A DNA stretch of 64,000 nucleotides from Anaerolineae bacterium (GTDB taxonomy: Bacteria; Chloroflexota; Anaerolineae; Aggregatilineales; UBA2796), in NCBI GenBank assembly GCA_019637555.1, contig JAHBVK010000028.1, positions 16,642 through 80,641 of the forward strand. The letters are read 5' to 3'. Under the pieces are notes generated by a model that saw only the letters and a list, made by a program, of their open reading frames with translations, searched no databases and was not told the origin of the DNA. How positions within the stretch are numbered: position 1 is the first letter of the stretch; each line of letters starts with the position of its first letter. The position numbers and the translations under genes are program-made. Of the stretch, positions 53,052 through 61,813 are shown one piece after another.

Positions 53052-54473
53052 GTGCAGAAGAATCAGAACGCACGCAGCACTTATCATATTTGGACGTTGG
53101 GCTGCCAGATGAACGTGGCGGATACTCAGCGCTTGGCAAGCGAGCTAGAGAAGATGGGGCTGCACGCCGCTGACGATCCCGATGACGCCGATGTGCTGGT
53201 AGTGAATACATGCGTGGTACGCCAGAGTGCCGAAGACAAAGGCATGGGACGAATCCTCTCGCTGCGTCCGGTGAAGGAAAAGAATCCCGATAAAGTCGTC
53301 GGCGTGATGGGCTGTCTGGTCGGTGTCCGCGATCCGCTGCCGCTGCGTAAAAAGCTGCCGTTCGTAGATGTCTTTATGGCTCCGTCTGAACCAACGGCAA
53401 TGGTTAATTTTCTGCGTGATCAGGGCTACGAGACACAAGCCGCGCTGCATGCCGAAGCTGAATCGCGGCTGCTGCGTGAGGCGATCCAAGACGAGGATGA
53501 GCAGCTCGTACTGCCAGCTCACGAACGCGGCAATTTGATCTCTGCCCATGTGCCGATTGTTTACGGCTGCTCTCACGCTTGCAGTTTCTGCATCATCCCC
53601 TTTCGACGTGGCATCGAGCGCAGTCGCAGCGTTGGTGAGATCGTGGCGGAAGTACGCAGTCTAGCGCGGCAGGGAGTACGCGAGGTCACACTGCTCGGTC
53701 AGATCGTGGATCGCTACGGCAAAGACATTCCCGATGGTCCTGATCTGGCGGATTTGCTGCGTATCGTTCACGATGCTGGCGTGCCGGAAGGGATCGAGCG
53801 CATCCGCTTCCTGACCAGCCACCCCAATTGGATGACTGACAAGTTGCTGGATACCGTTGCCGAACTGCCTCACATTATGCCGCACATCGAAGTGCCTGTG
53901 CAGGCAGGCGATGATGATGTGTTGGTGCGGATGAAGCGCGGTTACACGCAAGAGCAATACCGCCGATTAGTGGAGAAAATCCGCGCCCGCATCCCTGATG
54001 TGGCGATTAACACCGACATCATCGTTGGTTTCTGCGGTGAGACGGAAGCGCAGTTCGAGCAGACCTATAATCTGCTCAACGAGTTGAAGTTGGATAAAGT
54101 TCACCTTGCCAAGTACAGCCCGCGTCCGCACACGCTGAGTTCTCGCTCGATGGAAGACGACGTACCTGAAGATGAAAAGGAACGTCGCCGCGTACTGATC
54201 GATGACATGCAGGCGGGCATCTGCGCTGAGATCAACGCTCGCCAGTTGGGGCAGATCGTGCCAATTCTGGTCGAGGAGCAGCAGGGCAATAAGTGGCGTG
54301 GACGTACACCGCAGAACAAACTGGTGTTTTTCGAGGACGACAGCCGCAACTATCACGGTGAAGTAGTGAACGTCGAGATCGTGTGGACAGGCCCGTGGTC
54401 GATGCAGGGACGTTTGCCCGGTAGCGGCGCACAGCCTAAGCCTACCGAGATCATCGAATTGACGGCGTACTAG
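53052..54473 (+). CDS. miaB: tRNA-2-methylthio-N6-dimethylallyladenosine synthase
   Basis: A 473-aa radical-SAM methylthiotransferase acting on A37 of tRNA. The N-terminal UPF0004 domain has its cluster Cys in TLGCQMN (C18), VVNTCVV and MGCLVG. The radical-SAM cluster is CSHACSFC (unusual His at x2 but three Cys intact). A TRAM domain ends the protein (about 405-473). Length is normal. The start is GTG 53052. It is followed 29 bases later by the SH3b lipoprotein, so the two may be co-transcribed. Confidence 0.94.
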   Translation: MQKNQNARSTYHIWTLGCQMNVADTQRLASELEKMGLHAADDPDDADVLVVNTCVVRQSAEDKGMGRILSLRPVKEKNPDKVVGVMGCLVGVRDPLPLRKKLPFVDVFMAPSEPTAMVNFLRDQGYETQAALHAEAESRLLREAIQDEDEQLVLPAHERGNLISAHVPIVYGCSHACSFCIIPFRRGIERSRSVGEIVAEVRSLARQGVREVTLLGQIVDRYGKDIPDGPDLADLLRIVHDAGVPEGIERIRFLTSHPNWMTDKLLDTVAELPHIMPHIEVPVQAGDDDVLVRMKRGYTQEQYRRLVEKIRARIPDVAINTDIIVGFCGETEAQFEQTYNLLNELKLDKVHLAKYSPRPHTLSSRSMEDDVPEDEKERRRVLIDDMQAGICAEINARQLGQIVPILVEEQQGNKWRGRTPQNKLVFFEDDSRNYHGEVVNVEIVWTGPWSMQGRLPGSGAQPKPTEIIELTAY

Positions 54474-54502
54474 TAACTAAGCACACAACGGAGTAAAGCG
54501 CG

Positions 54503-55201
54503 ATGCGGCGATTCGTGATCATGCTGGCATTGCTGGCGTCTGCCGCACTCGCCTGCAATCTACCCAGCGATGATGTCCGCACCACTGGCGGGAGCAGTGA
54601 TCCCGGTGTAGATGACGGCACGACGCCCAGTATCGTGATCGAGTCGCCACAGAATGGTGCGCAATCTTATGTCGGCGGCAAGATCGAAATTCGCGTACGG
54701 GCGACGGATAGCATCGGTATCACGCTAGTGCAGATGCGTGAATCAGGGCGCGTAGTTTTCAGTCAGGAGTCTCCCGAACCGACTACAGATTTCACCGCTC
54801 TACTCAGCTTTAGTCCTACCAATGCAGGTGCAGTCACACTGGAAGTGGTCGCTTATCGCCGCACTATTGCCAGCTCGCCTGCCACTATCACGCTGGACAT
54901 TAAGCGCAGCATCAACGATCTGGATAATCCCAACGCTCTCGATCCCACGACAGGCGTATCAGCGGGCGCATTCTGCACAGCGCGAGTCCGCGTGAATAAT
55001 CTCAACCTACGTTCCGGTCCAAGCACCGACTATCCGAGTTTGACCAAGTTAGGCGTCGGTGAAAATCTCAACGTGATCGGACGCAACGATGACTCATCGT
55101 GGTGGCAGATCAAGCGATCAAACGGCGGCAGCGGTTGGGTCAGTGCGCAGTATGTGAATACCGAGGGCGATTGCAGCCGTGCCCCTGTGGTAAATCCATA
55201 A
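54503..55201 (+). CDS. SH3b-domain lipoprotein
   Basis: A 232-aa predicted lipoprotein. The signal ends in the lipobox ALAC with Cys18. An Ig-like beta domain covers about 45-135 (IVIESPQNGAQSYVGG, ITLVQMRESGRVVFS). The SH3b domain is at about 150-225 (NNLNLRSGPSTDYPS, WWQIKRSNGGSGWVSAQYV), bracketed by two Cys and ending APVVNP. The same SH3b-plus-tail layout occurs in the membrane protein at 28218, which suggests duplication of this module. It probably binds the cell wall at the membrane's outer face. ACGGAG precedes the start. Confidence 0.85.
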   Translation: MRRFVIMLALLASAALACNLPSDDVRTTGGSSDPGVDDGTTPSIVIESPQNGAQSYVGGKIEIRVRATDSIGITLVQMRESGRVVFSQESPEPTTDFTALLSFSPTNAGAVTLEVVAYRRTIASSPATITLDIKRSINDLDNPNALDPTTGVSAGAFCTARVRVNNLNLRSGPSTDYPSLTKLGVGENLNVIGRNDDSSWWQIKRSNGGSGWVSAQYVNTEGDCSRAPVVNP

Positions 55202-55235
55202 CGAGTAACAAGTGGTCTTCCCCTCGTTACTCGTT
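55200..55235. terminator. Stem-loop between convergent SH3b and rocD genes
   Basis: AACGAGTAAC (55200-55209) pairs exactly with GTTACTCGTT (55226-55235). CGTTACTC then recurs downstream as a short direct repeat. No T-run, so it is a possible terminator only. Confidence 0.4.
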
Positions 55236-55257
55236 ACTCATCGCTCGTTACTATTAT

Positions 55258-56484
55258 TTAGAATTGTCCCATCAGCACAGGACGAACGCGCTCCAGCGCC
55301 CAATCAATCTCCTCTTTGGTGATGATCAGCGGCGGTGCGAAGCGGATGATGTGTCCGTGCGTTTCCTTGCAAAGCACACCCTGATCTCGCAGCGCCTCGC
55401 AGAAACGACGTGCGCCGCCCGCTTCCGGCTTCAGATCAACACCGATTAGCAGACCGCGTCCGCGCACTTCATTTACGTAAGGGCTGTTGATCTCGGCAAG
55501 TTGCTCTTGGAAATACTCGCCCATTTCCGCTGCATTCTCGACCATGCGCTCCTCAACAAGCACGTTAAGCGCCACCCGCGCTACTGCCGCGCCTAAAGGA
55601 TTACCACCGAAGGTACTGCCATGATCGCCGGGGTTGAACACGCCCATAATCTCGTTGCTGGAGAGGACAGCGGACACCGGATAGTAACCGCCGGAAAGTG
55701 CCTTACCAAGTAAGATCACGTCGCCGCGCACATCGTCATATTCTTGCGCCAATAGTTTGCCGGTGCGTCCCAAGCCCGTCTGAATCTCATCCACCACCAA
55801 CAGTACGTTGTTGCGCTTGCAGATATCGGCTACGCGCTTCAAATATCCAGCAGGAGGAACAATGATCCCGCCTTCGCCTTGAATGGGTTCAAGCATGAAG
55901 GCAGCAGTGTTCGGCGTGATAGCCTTTTCGAGGGCAGCGGCATCACCATAAGGTACCGAGATGAAGCCCGGGGTGAAAGGACCAAATCCATCGCGGTATT
56001 GATCTTCTGAGCTGAAGCCGATGATGGTAGTGGTACGTCCCTGAAAATTGCCCGCACAGATGATGATCTCAGCGCGTTCTGCGGGGATACCTTTCACTTT
56101 GTAACCCCATTTGCGCACCATTTTGATCGCCGTTTCGACGGCTTCCGCGCCTGTATTCATCGGCAGCACACGCTGATACCCTGTCAATTTGCACAGCGTT
56201 TCCAGATACGGACCGAACTGATCGTTGCGGAAAGCACGCGACGTCAGCGTAACTCGCCCTGCCTGTTCGATCAACGCTTCTCTAATTTTTGGATGTGCAT
56301 GTCCTTGGTTTACACAGGAATAGGCGCTCAGGCAATCGAGGTATTGCTTGCCATCCACATCAGTTACCCAGCAACCAGCGGCTTCGTGGATTACCACATC
56401 AAGCGGATGATAATTATTTGCGCCATAGTGTTCTTCAAGGTCTATGTAATATTGCGATGTTTGTTGTTGTTCAAGAAAATGCAT
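55258..56484 (-). CDS. rocD: Ornithine aminotransferase
   Basis: A 408-aa class-III PLP aminotransferase. It resembles Roc[16 protein letters not shown], the PLP-site motif [21 protein letters not shown], Lys in [15 protein letters not shown], and [13 protein letters not shown]. It converts ornithine and 2-oxoglutarate to glutamate semialdehyde and glutamate. Length is normal. It is a single gene, divergent from the Moco oxidoreductase, and its downstream side is convergent with the SH3b lipoprotein. Close relatives such as acetylornithine aminotransferase cannot be fully excluded, but the N-terminus and spacing favour RocD. Confidence 0.9.
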   Translation of the reverse strand: MHFLEQQQTSQYYIDLEEHYGANNYHPLDVVIHEAAGCWVTDVDGKQYLDCLSAYSCVNQGHAHPKIREALIEQAGRVTLTSRAFRNDQFGPYLETLCKLTGYQRVLPMNTGAEAVETAIKMVRKWGYKVKGIPAERAEIIICAGNFQGRTTTIIGFSSEDQYRDGFGPFTPGFISVPYGDAAALEKAITPNTAAFMLEPIQGEGGIIVPPAGYLKRVADICKRNNVLLVVDEIQTGLGRTGKLLAQEYDDVRGDVILLGKALSGGYYPVSAVLSSNEIMGVFNPGDHGSTFGGNPLGAAVARVALNVLVEERMVENAAEMGEYFQEQLAEINSPYVNEVRGRGLLIGVDLKPEAGGARRFCEALRDQGVLCKETHGHIIRFAPPLIITKEEIDWALERVRPVLMGQF

Positions 56485-56599
56485 AACCCCTCAAATACGA
56501 TAACCCACGCCACGCGGGGAACGGGTGATGGTAGGCATTATAACGCAGGATCGCCCCGTCAGCCGTAACAATAACGAACGTTAGTTAGCTCGTAAGGTT

Positions 56600-56628
56600 C
56601 GGCGTCGGGTAATTGTCTGGTATATAAT
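56600..56628 (+). promoter_or_regulatory. Possible promoter of Moco oxidoreductase gene
   Basis: A good -10 TATAAT lies at 56623-56628, with a weak -35 (TTCGGC region) 17 bases upstream. Initiation near 56635 would give a short leader. Confidence 0.35.
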
Positions 56629-56664
56629 TTTGTGGGCGTATTTGGGGAGAGGATAGAGTTTTCC

Positions 56665-57309
56665 ATGTTTGACGATTTCATGAAGCGGCGTAAGCAGGAA
56701 CAGGAAGCAAAGTCATCGGGTAGATTGCCACCGGGGCAGTCATTGACGCAAAAATTCCCTGTGCTGCACTACGGTCCTGTCCCTATGTACGATAATCTGG
56801 ATAGTTGGACGTTCAAGATCAGTGGGCTGTTAGAAGAGCCGAAAACGTTCAACTGGAAAGAGTTTAACGAACTGCCGCGCCGCAAAATGACGCTCGATAT
56901 TCACTGCGTCACCAAATGGAGCAAGTTCGATACGGACTGGGAAGGTGTCCATCTCAAAGATCTGGTGGATCAGGGGATCGTGAAACTGAAACCAGAAGCG
57001 AATTTCTGCATTCAGCAGTGTGAATTCGGGTACACCACCAACTTACCCGTCTCAGTGATGTTAGAAGATAACTTCCTGCTGGCGACTCTCTACGACGGTA
57101 AACCACTAGAACCAGAGCACGGCTATCCGTTGCGCGGCTTGATGGGCGCGGTTGCCGGCACGCATGCTGATGCGGATCGTTACCTATGGAAGGGTGGCAA
57201 GTGGCTGCGCGGGCTAGAGTTCGTGAAGATGGATCAACCCGGTTTTTGGGAACAAGCAGGCTACTCCAACACTGCTCGCATCTGGCAAGAGGAACGTTAT
57301 TGGCGTTAA
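56665..57309 (+). CDS. Sulfite oxidase-like molybdopterin oxidoreductase
   Basis: A 214-aa protein starting MFDDFMKRRK at ATG 56665, supported by GAGAGGA upstream. It is a single Moco domain of the sulfite oxidase fold: the Mo-ligand C81 sits in DIHCVTKWSKFD, with GYTTNLP, HGYPLRGLMGAVAG and KWLRGLEF around it. There is no heme or dimerisation domain, and no signal peptide, unlike YedY/MsrP, so this is the short cytosolic type. The substrate is unknown. It lies alone between rocD and the PhnD-like lipoprotein. Confidence 0.9.
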   Translation: MFDDFMKRRKQEQEAKSSGRLPPGQSLTQKFPVLHYGPVPMYDNLDSWTFKISGLLEEPKTFNWKEFNELPRRKMTLDIHCVTKWSKFDTDWEGVHLKDLVDQGIVKLKPEANFCIQQCEFGYTTNLPVSVMLEDNFLLATLYDGKPLEPEHGYPLRGLMGAVAGTHADADRYLWKGGKWLRGLEFVKMDQPGFWEQAGYSNTARIWQEERYWR

Positions 57310-57371
57310 GCTGATAATCATTCAGTTCAGCGTCATCTACCTCCAAGTTTTCACATACTTTTGTGATCACG

Positions 57372-57390
57372 GGTGGGTTTGCAGCCCACC
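57372..57390. terminator. Small GC stem after Moco gene
   Basis: GGTGGG (57372-57377) and CCCACC (57385-57390) form a short stem with a 7-base loop, about 60 bases past the stop. It is weak evidence for a terminator. Confidence 0.3.
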
Positions 57391-57464
57391 TACAGTGCAT
57401 CTATACTAGGCGCAGCCCTGCAAATTGTGCTTGCTTACTTGTGCCGGGGAGAGTCGCCATAACC

Positions 57465-58412
57465 ATGCTGAAACTGCCCCACGCTCGTAGATTGTGGTTT
57501 TTCACGTTCGCTTTCGTCGCCAGCATATTGCTTTCAGGCTGTCGACGTACCGAGATCGTGACGCCAACGCCACTGCCAACTTCAACACCGCTGCCAACAC
57601 CGCTATCAACCGCACTACCAACCATCGAAGCGCAGCCTACCTATGGCGGTGATGCGCGTCCGTATCAGGTGTCGTTTGTGGCTAGTGGTAGTCAAACGGG
57701 CGCTGATTTTGGCAGATTCCTCAATGACAATGCAGGCTTCAACTTCGACATCGTGCGCGGCAAAGAGTCAGCAGATGTTTTGGCGGCGTTGTGCAGCGAT
57801 GTGCCAACACTGGCATTTGCCGACGGCTGGACACTGCTTGCGGCTCAGGCACAACAATGCGGACGTCCAATTCTGGTATATATACAGGGAACTGGCAGCC
57901 GTGCTAAGACCGGCACCAGTGTCGATCTGATTGTCCCGGCGACTTCGCAAGCCGCTAATGCCAGTGGACTTAAAGGCTTGGCATACTGCCGCCTCAATGA
58001 ATCCGATCTGGTGACGTGGGTACTGCCCGTGCTGCTGATGCGTTCTACCGGAAATTTCGACCCCTTCAACGATTTCGTCAGTATTCGCGATGTCCCTAAC
58101 ATGGACACACTTGTCGCAGAAGTCGCAGCTGGTCAGTGCGTCGGTGCGGTGGAATCTGGCACCTTGGGTGACTACGAAGTGTCTGGTGCACGCGCACTGC
58201 AAAGTTCGCCTGAATTACCATTTGGTGGCGTGATCGTCTCTTCTCGCATACCAGTTGCAGCAGCACAACGATTGACTGATCTGCTGCTTGGCAATGAAAG
58301 CGAGTTGCGTGGCATCGCTGATACGGATTCTCTGCGTGAACCTGATACCGCGCTGATCGGGGATATGTTGGACTTTTTGCGTGATGCTGGCTTTGATATG
58401 ACGGTTCATTGA
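57465..58412 (+). CDS. PhnD/phosphonate-type substrate-binding lipoprotein
   Basis: A 315-aa lipoprotein starting at ATG 57465 with GGGGAGAG upstream. The signal ends in the lipobox LLSGC, Cys26. Residues 30-62 are a Thr/Pro linker. The rest has the two-lobe pattern of PhnD-like periplasmic binding proteins (SFVASGSQTGADFGRFLND, VPTLAFADGWTLLAAQ, LKGLAYCRLNESDLVTW). No PhnC/PhnE neighbours are present. The next genes are two membrane proteins that may belong to an unusual transport unit. The substrate is unknown. Confidence 0.78.
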   Translation: MLKLPHARRLWFFTFAFVASILLSGCRRTEIVTPTPLPTSTPLPTPLSTALPTIEAQPTYGGDARPYQVSFVASGSQTGADFGRFLNDNAGFNFDIVRGKESADVLAALCSDVPTLAFADGWTLLAAQAQQCGRPILVYIQGTGSRAKTGTSVDLIVPATSQAANASGLKGLAYCRLNESDLVTWVLPVLLMRSTGNFDPFNDFVSIRDVPNMDTLVAEVAAGQCVGAVESGTLGDYEVSGARALQSSPELPFGGVIVSSRIPVAAAQRLTDLLLGNESELRGIADTDSLREPDTALIGDMLDFLRDAGFDMTVH

Positions 58413-58614
58413 GACTGAATACGCCTCTACAATCAAATCAACTAGTACGTCTTTGCCGCCAGTGTAAAGGAGCTTGAATTGGCTAGCAAGGACGTTTTGT
58501 TTTGCTAGAACGGTCAGCGGGCTTAAGCAGGCGCTGTTCGTTGTCTTAATGCTGCATCTGGACTATTATTGAGCAAATGCCTTATTGGTTAATTTGATTA
58601 AGTGGTAGCGGTGG

Positions 58615-59502
58615 ATGGGAAGTACACAAATCGTCCGCGAACTGATGTATTACATTCAGGGCGAGACTCATCCTATTTACCGTGCCGAGCTTAGCCGTCG
58701 GTCAGCATTCAACATTCCCTTCGATGCGTTGGCTGCATACGCACTGCTTTTGTTACTCCTCCTAGCGCCGATCCTCACCTGCGTAGAGAGTCAGTTTGGT
58801 TTCCGTGTCGCCAACTCCATAAACAGCGCCATTCTGTTGCTGTTAATTGCTAGCGGTGGTGTTCTGAGCCTCGGCTGGACGGTACCGCTAACGCTGCTCG
58901 GCGGGCAAGGCATTGTGCGAGAACGAGCACACCGTACTTGGGATTTACTATTGACTACGCCGTACAGCACGGAAACGATCTTGCTGGTGAAATCGGCATC
59001 GTCGATCCGCAGACTGTGGACGCTGGTGCTGGCGTTAGTTGTTTTCGGCACACTGATCGCGCTGTTTTTCGCAGCACCGGTATTTTGGGCGATGGGTGCG
59101 GAAATCAATGGTCATGTGGTGTACGGTATTGTGCTGATGCTGTTTGGCATTGTGGCAATCATCGTTGAGCATCTTCAAGAATTGGCATTAGCGACGACGC
59201 TTGGAATAGTGATTGCGCTGTCGACCAGTTCACAGCGAATGGCACTTCTGTTTGGGCTGGCAGGGGGAATTCTCATCCGTATGTTACAAGTTATCCTCAC
59301 CTTTGCGCTGGTGCCGACATCTCCGGCGATCCAGATGCAGAACGTGATCGTCCTCAATCTGCTAGCTGGCTCAGCGACTATTCTCAGTGTAATACCTGCG
59401 TTCCCCGCGGTCCTGTTCGTACTTACCATGATCATCGGACGGGAATTGCTAGTGCGCCAATTGTTCCGCTGGACGGTTCGTCATGCCAGCGGTGTGAGCT
59501 AA
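58615..59502 (+). CDS. ABC-2-like permease membrane protein, first of a pair
   Basis: A 295-aa protein with about six helices. The cytoplasmic motif RERAHRTWDLLLTTPYSTETILLVKSASSIRR is typical of ABC-2-type transport permeases. It stands next to a close paralogue, which starts 10 bases after its stop. No ATPase subunit or regulator is adjacent on either side. It may pair with an ATPase encoded elsewhere, forming a heteromeric exporter. The start is ATG 58615 with a weak ribosome binding site. A 200-base spacer without features precedes it. Confidence 0.78.
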   Translation: MGSTQIVRELMYYIQGETHPIYRAELSRRSAFNIPFDALAAYALLLLLLLAPILTCVESQFGFRVANSINSAILLLLIASGGVLSLGWTVPLTLLGGQGIVRERAHRTWDLLLTTPYSTETILLVKSASSIRRLWTLVLALVVFGTLIALFFAAPVFWAMGAEINGHVVYGIVLMLFGIVAIIVEHLQELALATTLGIVIALSTSSQRMALLFGLAGGILIRMLQVILTFALVPTSPAIQMQNVIVLNLLAGSATILSVIPAFPAVLFVLTMIIGRELLVRQLFRWTVRHASGVS

Positions 59503-59512
59503 AGCGCCGATC

Positions 59513-60463
59513 ATGTTGGAATTTCTCGGCTCACTGGGCACATTGGGTATCTTGCGCAAGCTCTTTTACCATTGGGAACTGCCTACCACGCATCCTGTCT
59601 ACCGCTATTATGATCGCGGATTGGATGCCACCATCGCCAGTTTTCAAGCACTGCGCCGCCGCTTACCAGATCGTCGCTGGTGGTGGATCGGTGGCGTGGT
59701 GATCGCGGTTTGGGTATTGTTCAACGTGTTTTCCAGAGCGCAGTGGGGCACGTTCATCAGCGCAACATGCGGCTTCGTTTTAGCGTTACCGTTGTTGGCG
59801 GCTGTGCTCTCACTTTATTTCCTGCCTGCCATCGTCGCGTTGCTATCCAGCAGTTTAATCGTGGCGGAGCGCGAACGCCAGACGTGGGACCTATTGCTGA
59901 CCACGCCGCTGAGTTGGGACGACTTGTTGCTAGCACGCTTGGCGCGGCTATTGCGCGGAATCGCATCTACCCGCGAATTCATCCCCGGCATCTACTTGAT
60001 TCTAGCGGGATTAGCCTGCTTATTCGCCATCGTCACACTCGCAGATCGACAAAGCGGACCCATTGGCGAGTGGTTGGAGTGGCTAGTCATTGCGCTAGTT
60101 CCGCTGCAATTCGTAGTCGAACGTGTGCAAGATTTCGTCCTTGCCAGCCTGATCGGTCTGACTGCCTCTCTGCTCGCTCCTAATCGGCAAGTGGCTGCTG
60201 CGGCTGCCATGCTCTCAATGCTAGCGTGGTTGATTCTGCGTGGTGTGATTATCGCCGTGATCATTCGGCTGCTGCCGCCGCAAACCTTTGGTGGCGTGTT
60301 GATCTTGCTGCTGACCGGACCAGCCAGCGCACTATCTATGGCACTGCCAGTTGGCTCCGCGATCCTATGTCTGCTGCTACTGCCAATTGCCTACGAGGTA
60401 GCGATCCGGCTCTTGTTCCGCTGGTTGGTTCGCCATCTAGGTGAAGGTGGCGTCCGCCTCTAA
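59513..60463 (+). CDS. ABC-2-like permease membrane protein, second of a pair
   Basis: A 316-aa paralogue of the preceding gene. The shared block ERERQTWDLLLTTPLSWDDLLLARLARLLRG lines up with that protein, and the C-termini (LLFRWLVRHLG versus LFRWTVRHASG) agree. The N-terminus is longer and hydrophilic. About six helices follow. The two probably form one heterodimeric membrane unit by duplication. No ATP-binding gene is nearby. Start is ATG 59513. Confidence 0.78.
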   Translation: MLEFLGSLGTLGILRKLFYHWELPTTHPVYRYYDRGLDATIASFQALRRRLPDRRWWWIGGVVIAVWVLFNVFSRAQWGTFISATCGFVLALPLLAAVLSLYFLPAIVALLSSSLIVAERERQTWDLLLTTPLSWDDLLLARLARLLRGIASTREFIPGIYLILAGLACLFAIVTLADRQSGPIGEWLEWLVIALVPLQFVVERVQDFVLASLIGLTASLLAPNRQVAAAAAMLSMLAWLILRGVIIAVIIRLLPPQTFGGVLILLLTGPASALSMALPVGSAILCLLLLPIAYEVAIRLLFRWLVRHLGEGGVRL

Positions 60464-60556
60464 TCCTTAGCGCAACATGAACTTAGGTTGTCCACGTAGC
60501 CTCATTCTGTTAAGTTATCTGAATACTGTGGCTAATTTAGTGAAGGGCGGGTTGGA

Positions 60557-61738
60557 ATGCGTCTACGTGGGCGTAGATGGTTAATTAGTTTGATCACAAT
60601 CCTCGTTGCAATCGTTGCATTCACACCGATATCGCCGCCTGTACTGGCACAAACCTCAACTGTAGATTTCACTGTCGAAAAAGAACTCATAGCCGATGGT
60701 TTCGAGTTACCGGTCTACGTCACCGATGCTCAAGATGACAGCGGACGCCTGTTTGTGGTGGAAAAGCCCGGACGCATCCGCATCATTAAGGACGGCGACG
60801 TGATCGAGAAGCCTTATCTAGACATCACTGAACTGGTCAAGTCCAGCGGTAACGAGCAAGGTCTACTGAGCTTTGCTTTTCATCCTAAGTATGCTGAGAA
60901 CGGCTATCTGTATGTCGATTACACCGATCTCAACGGTGATCATGCTGTTGCCCGCTATCAGGTGTCCGCTGATGATCCCGATGTCGCTGATCCCGAAACT
61001 GCGAAACTACTGCTTTCGGTTCCCGACCAGTACCCCAATCATAATGGTGGATTGCTGAAGTTTGGTCCTGATGGCTATCTCTATATCGGGATGGGTGATG
61101 GCGGTGGCGGCGGCGATCCTTTGGGGTCTGGACAGCGCACCACTAGCTTATTAGGCAAGATCCTGCGTATTGACGTAGATAACGGCGATCCCTATGCCAT
61201 TCCAACTGATAACCCATTCGCGGATGGCAAAAACGGCGCCCCCGAAGTATGGGCGTACGGACTACGAAATCCATGGCGTTTTAGCTTTGACCGTGACAAT
61301 GGCGATTTGTACATCGGCGATGTCGGGCAAAACCAGTACGAGGAGATCGATTATTATCCGGCAGGCACGCCGGGCGGTTTGAACTTCGGCTGGAACGTTA
61401 TGGAAGCATCGCATTGCTTTGCTTCTGCTAGCAGTAACTGCGCCAAGGACAATCTTACGCTGCCTGTTGCTGAATACTCACACGCAAAAGGTAATTCGGT
61501 GACGGGCGGCTATGTCTATCGCGGCACCAAGTATCCCAAAGCTGAAGGCTACTATTTGTATGGTGACTTCGGCAGTGCGCGTGTGTGGGCGATGATGAAG
61601 AATGCGGACGATACGTTCGAGAGCACCGAAGTGGGCATGCTAGATATCGGCTTGAGTTCGTTCGGTGAGGATGAAACTGGCGAACTTTACGTCACCGACT
61701 ATTACAACGGCGGCGTTTACCGTCTGGTGCTGGAATAG
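60557..61738 (+). CDS. Exported PQQ-type sugar dehydrogenase-like protein
   Basis: A 393-aa protein with a signal peptide (about 1-31, ending PVLAQ). It is a six-bladed propeller of the glucose/sorbosone dehydrogenase (COG2133) group: FVVEKPGRIRIIKDG, LLSFAFHPKYAENGYLYVDY, NHNGGLLKFGPDGYLYIGMGDGGGGGDP, and EVWAYGLRNPWRFSFD carry the family's PQQ- and Ca-binding positions. It probably oxidises an aldose outside the cell. PQQ genes are not in this window, and some relatives bind other ligands, so the cofactor is inferred. GGGCGGG lies upstream. Confidence 0.88.
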   Translation: MRLRGRRWLISLITILVAIVAFTPISPPVLAQTSTVDFTVEKELIADGFELPVYVTDAQDDSGRLFVVEKPGRIRIIKDGDVIEKPYLDITELVKSSGNEQGLLSFAFHPKYAENGYLYVDYTDLNGDHAVARYQVSADDPDVADPETAKLLLSVPDQYPNHNGGLLKFGPDGYLYIGMGDGGGGGDPLGSGQRTTSLLGKILRIDVDNGDPYAIPTDNPFADGKNGAPEVWAYGLRNPWRFSFDRDNGDLYIGDVGQNQYEEIDYYPAGTPGGLNFGWNVMEASHCFASASSNCAKDNLTLPVAEYSHAKGNSVTGGYVYRGTKYPKAEGYYLYGDFGSARVWAMMKNADDTFESTEVGMLDIGLSSFGEDETGELYVTDYYNGGVYRLVLE

Positions 61739-61813
61739 GCGTATAGGCGTAACTAGCCGGAATTGGTTAATGGCGGAGAATAGCGCATTATGGCGCTATC
61801 TCCGCCGTTTTAA

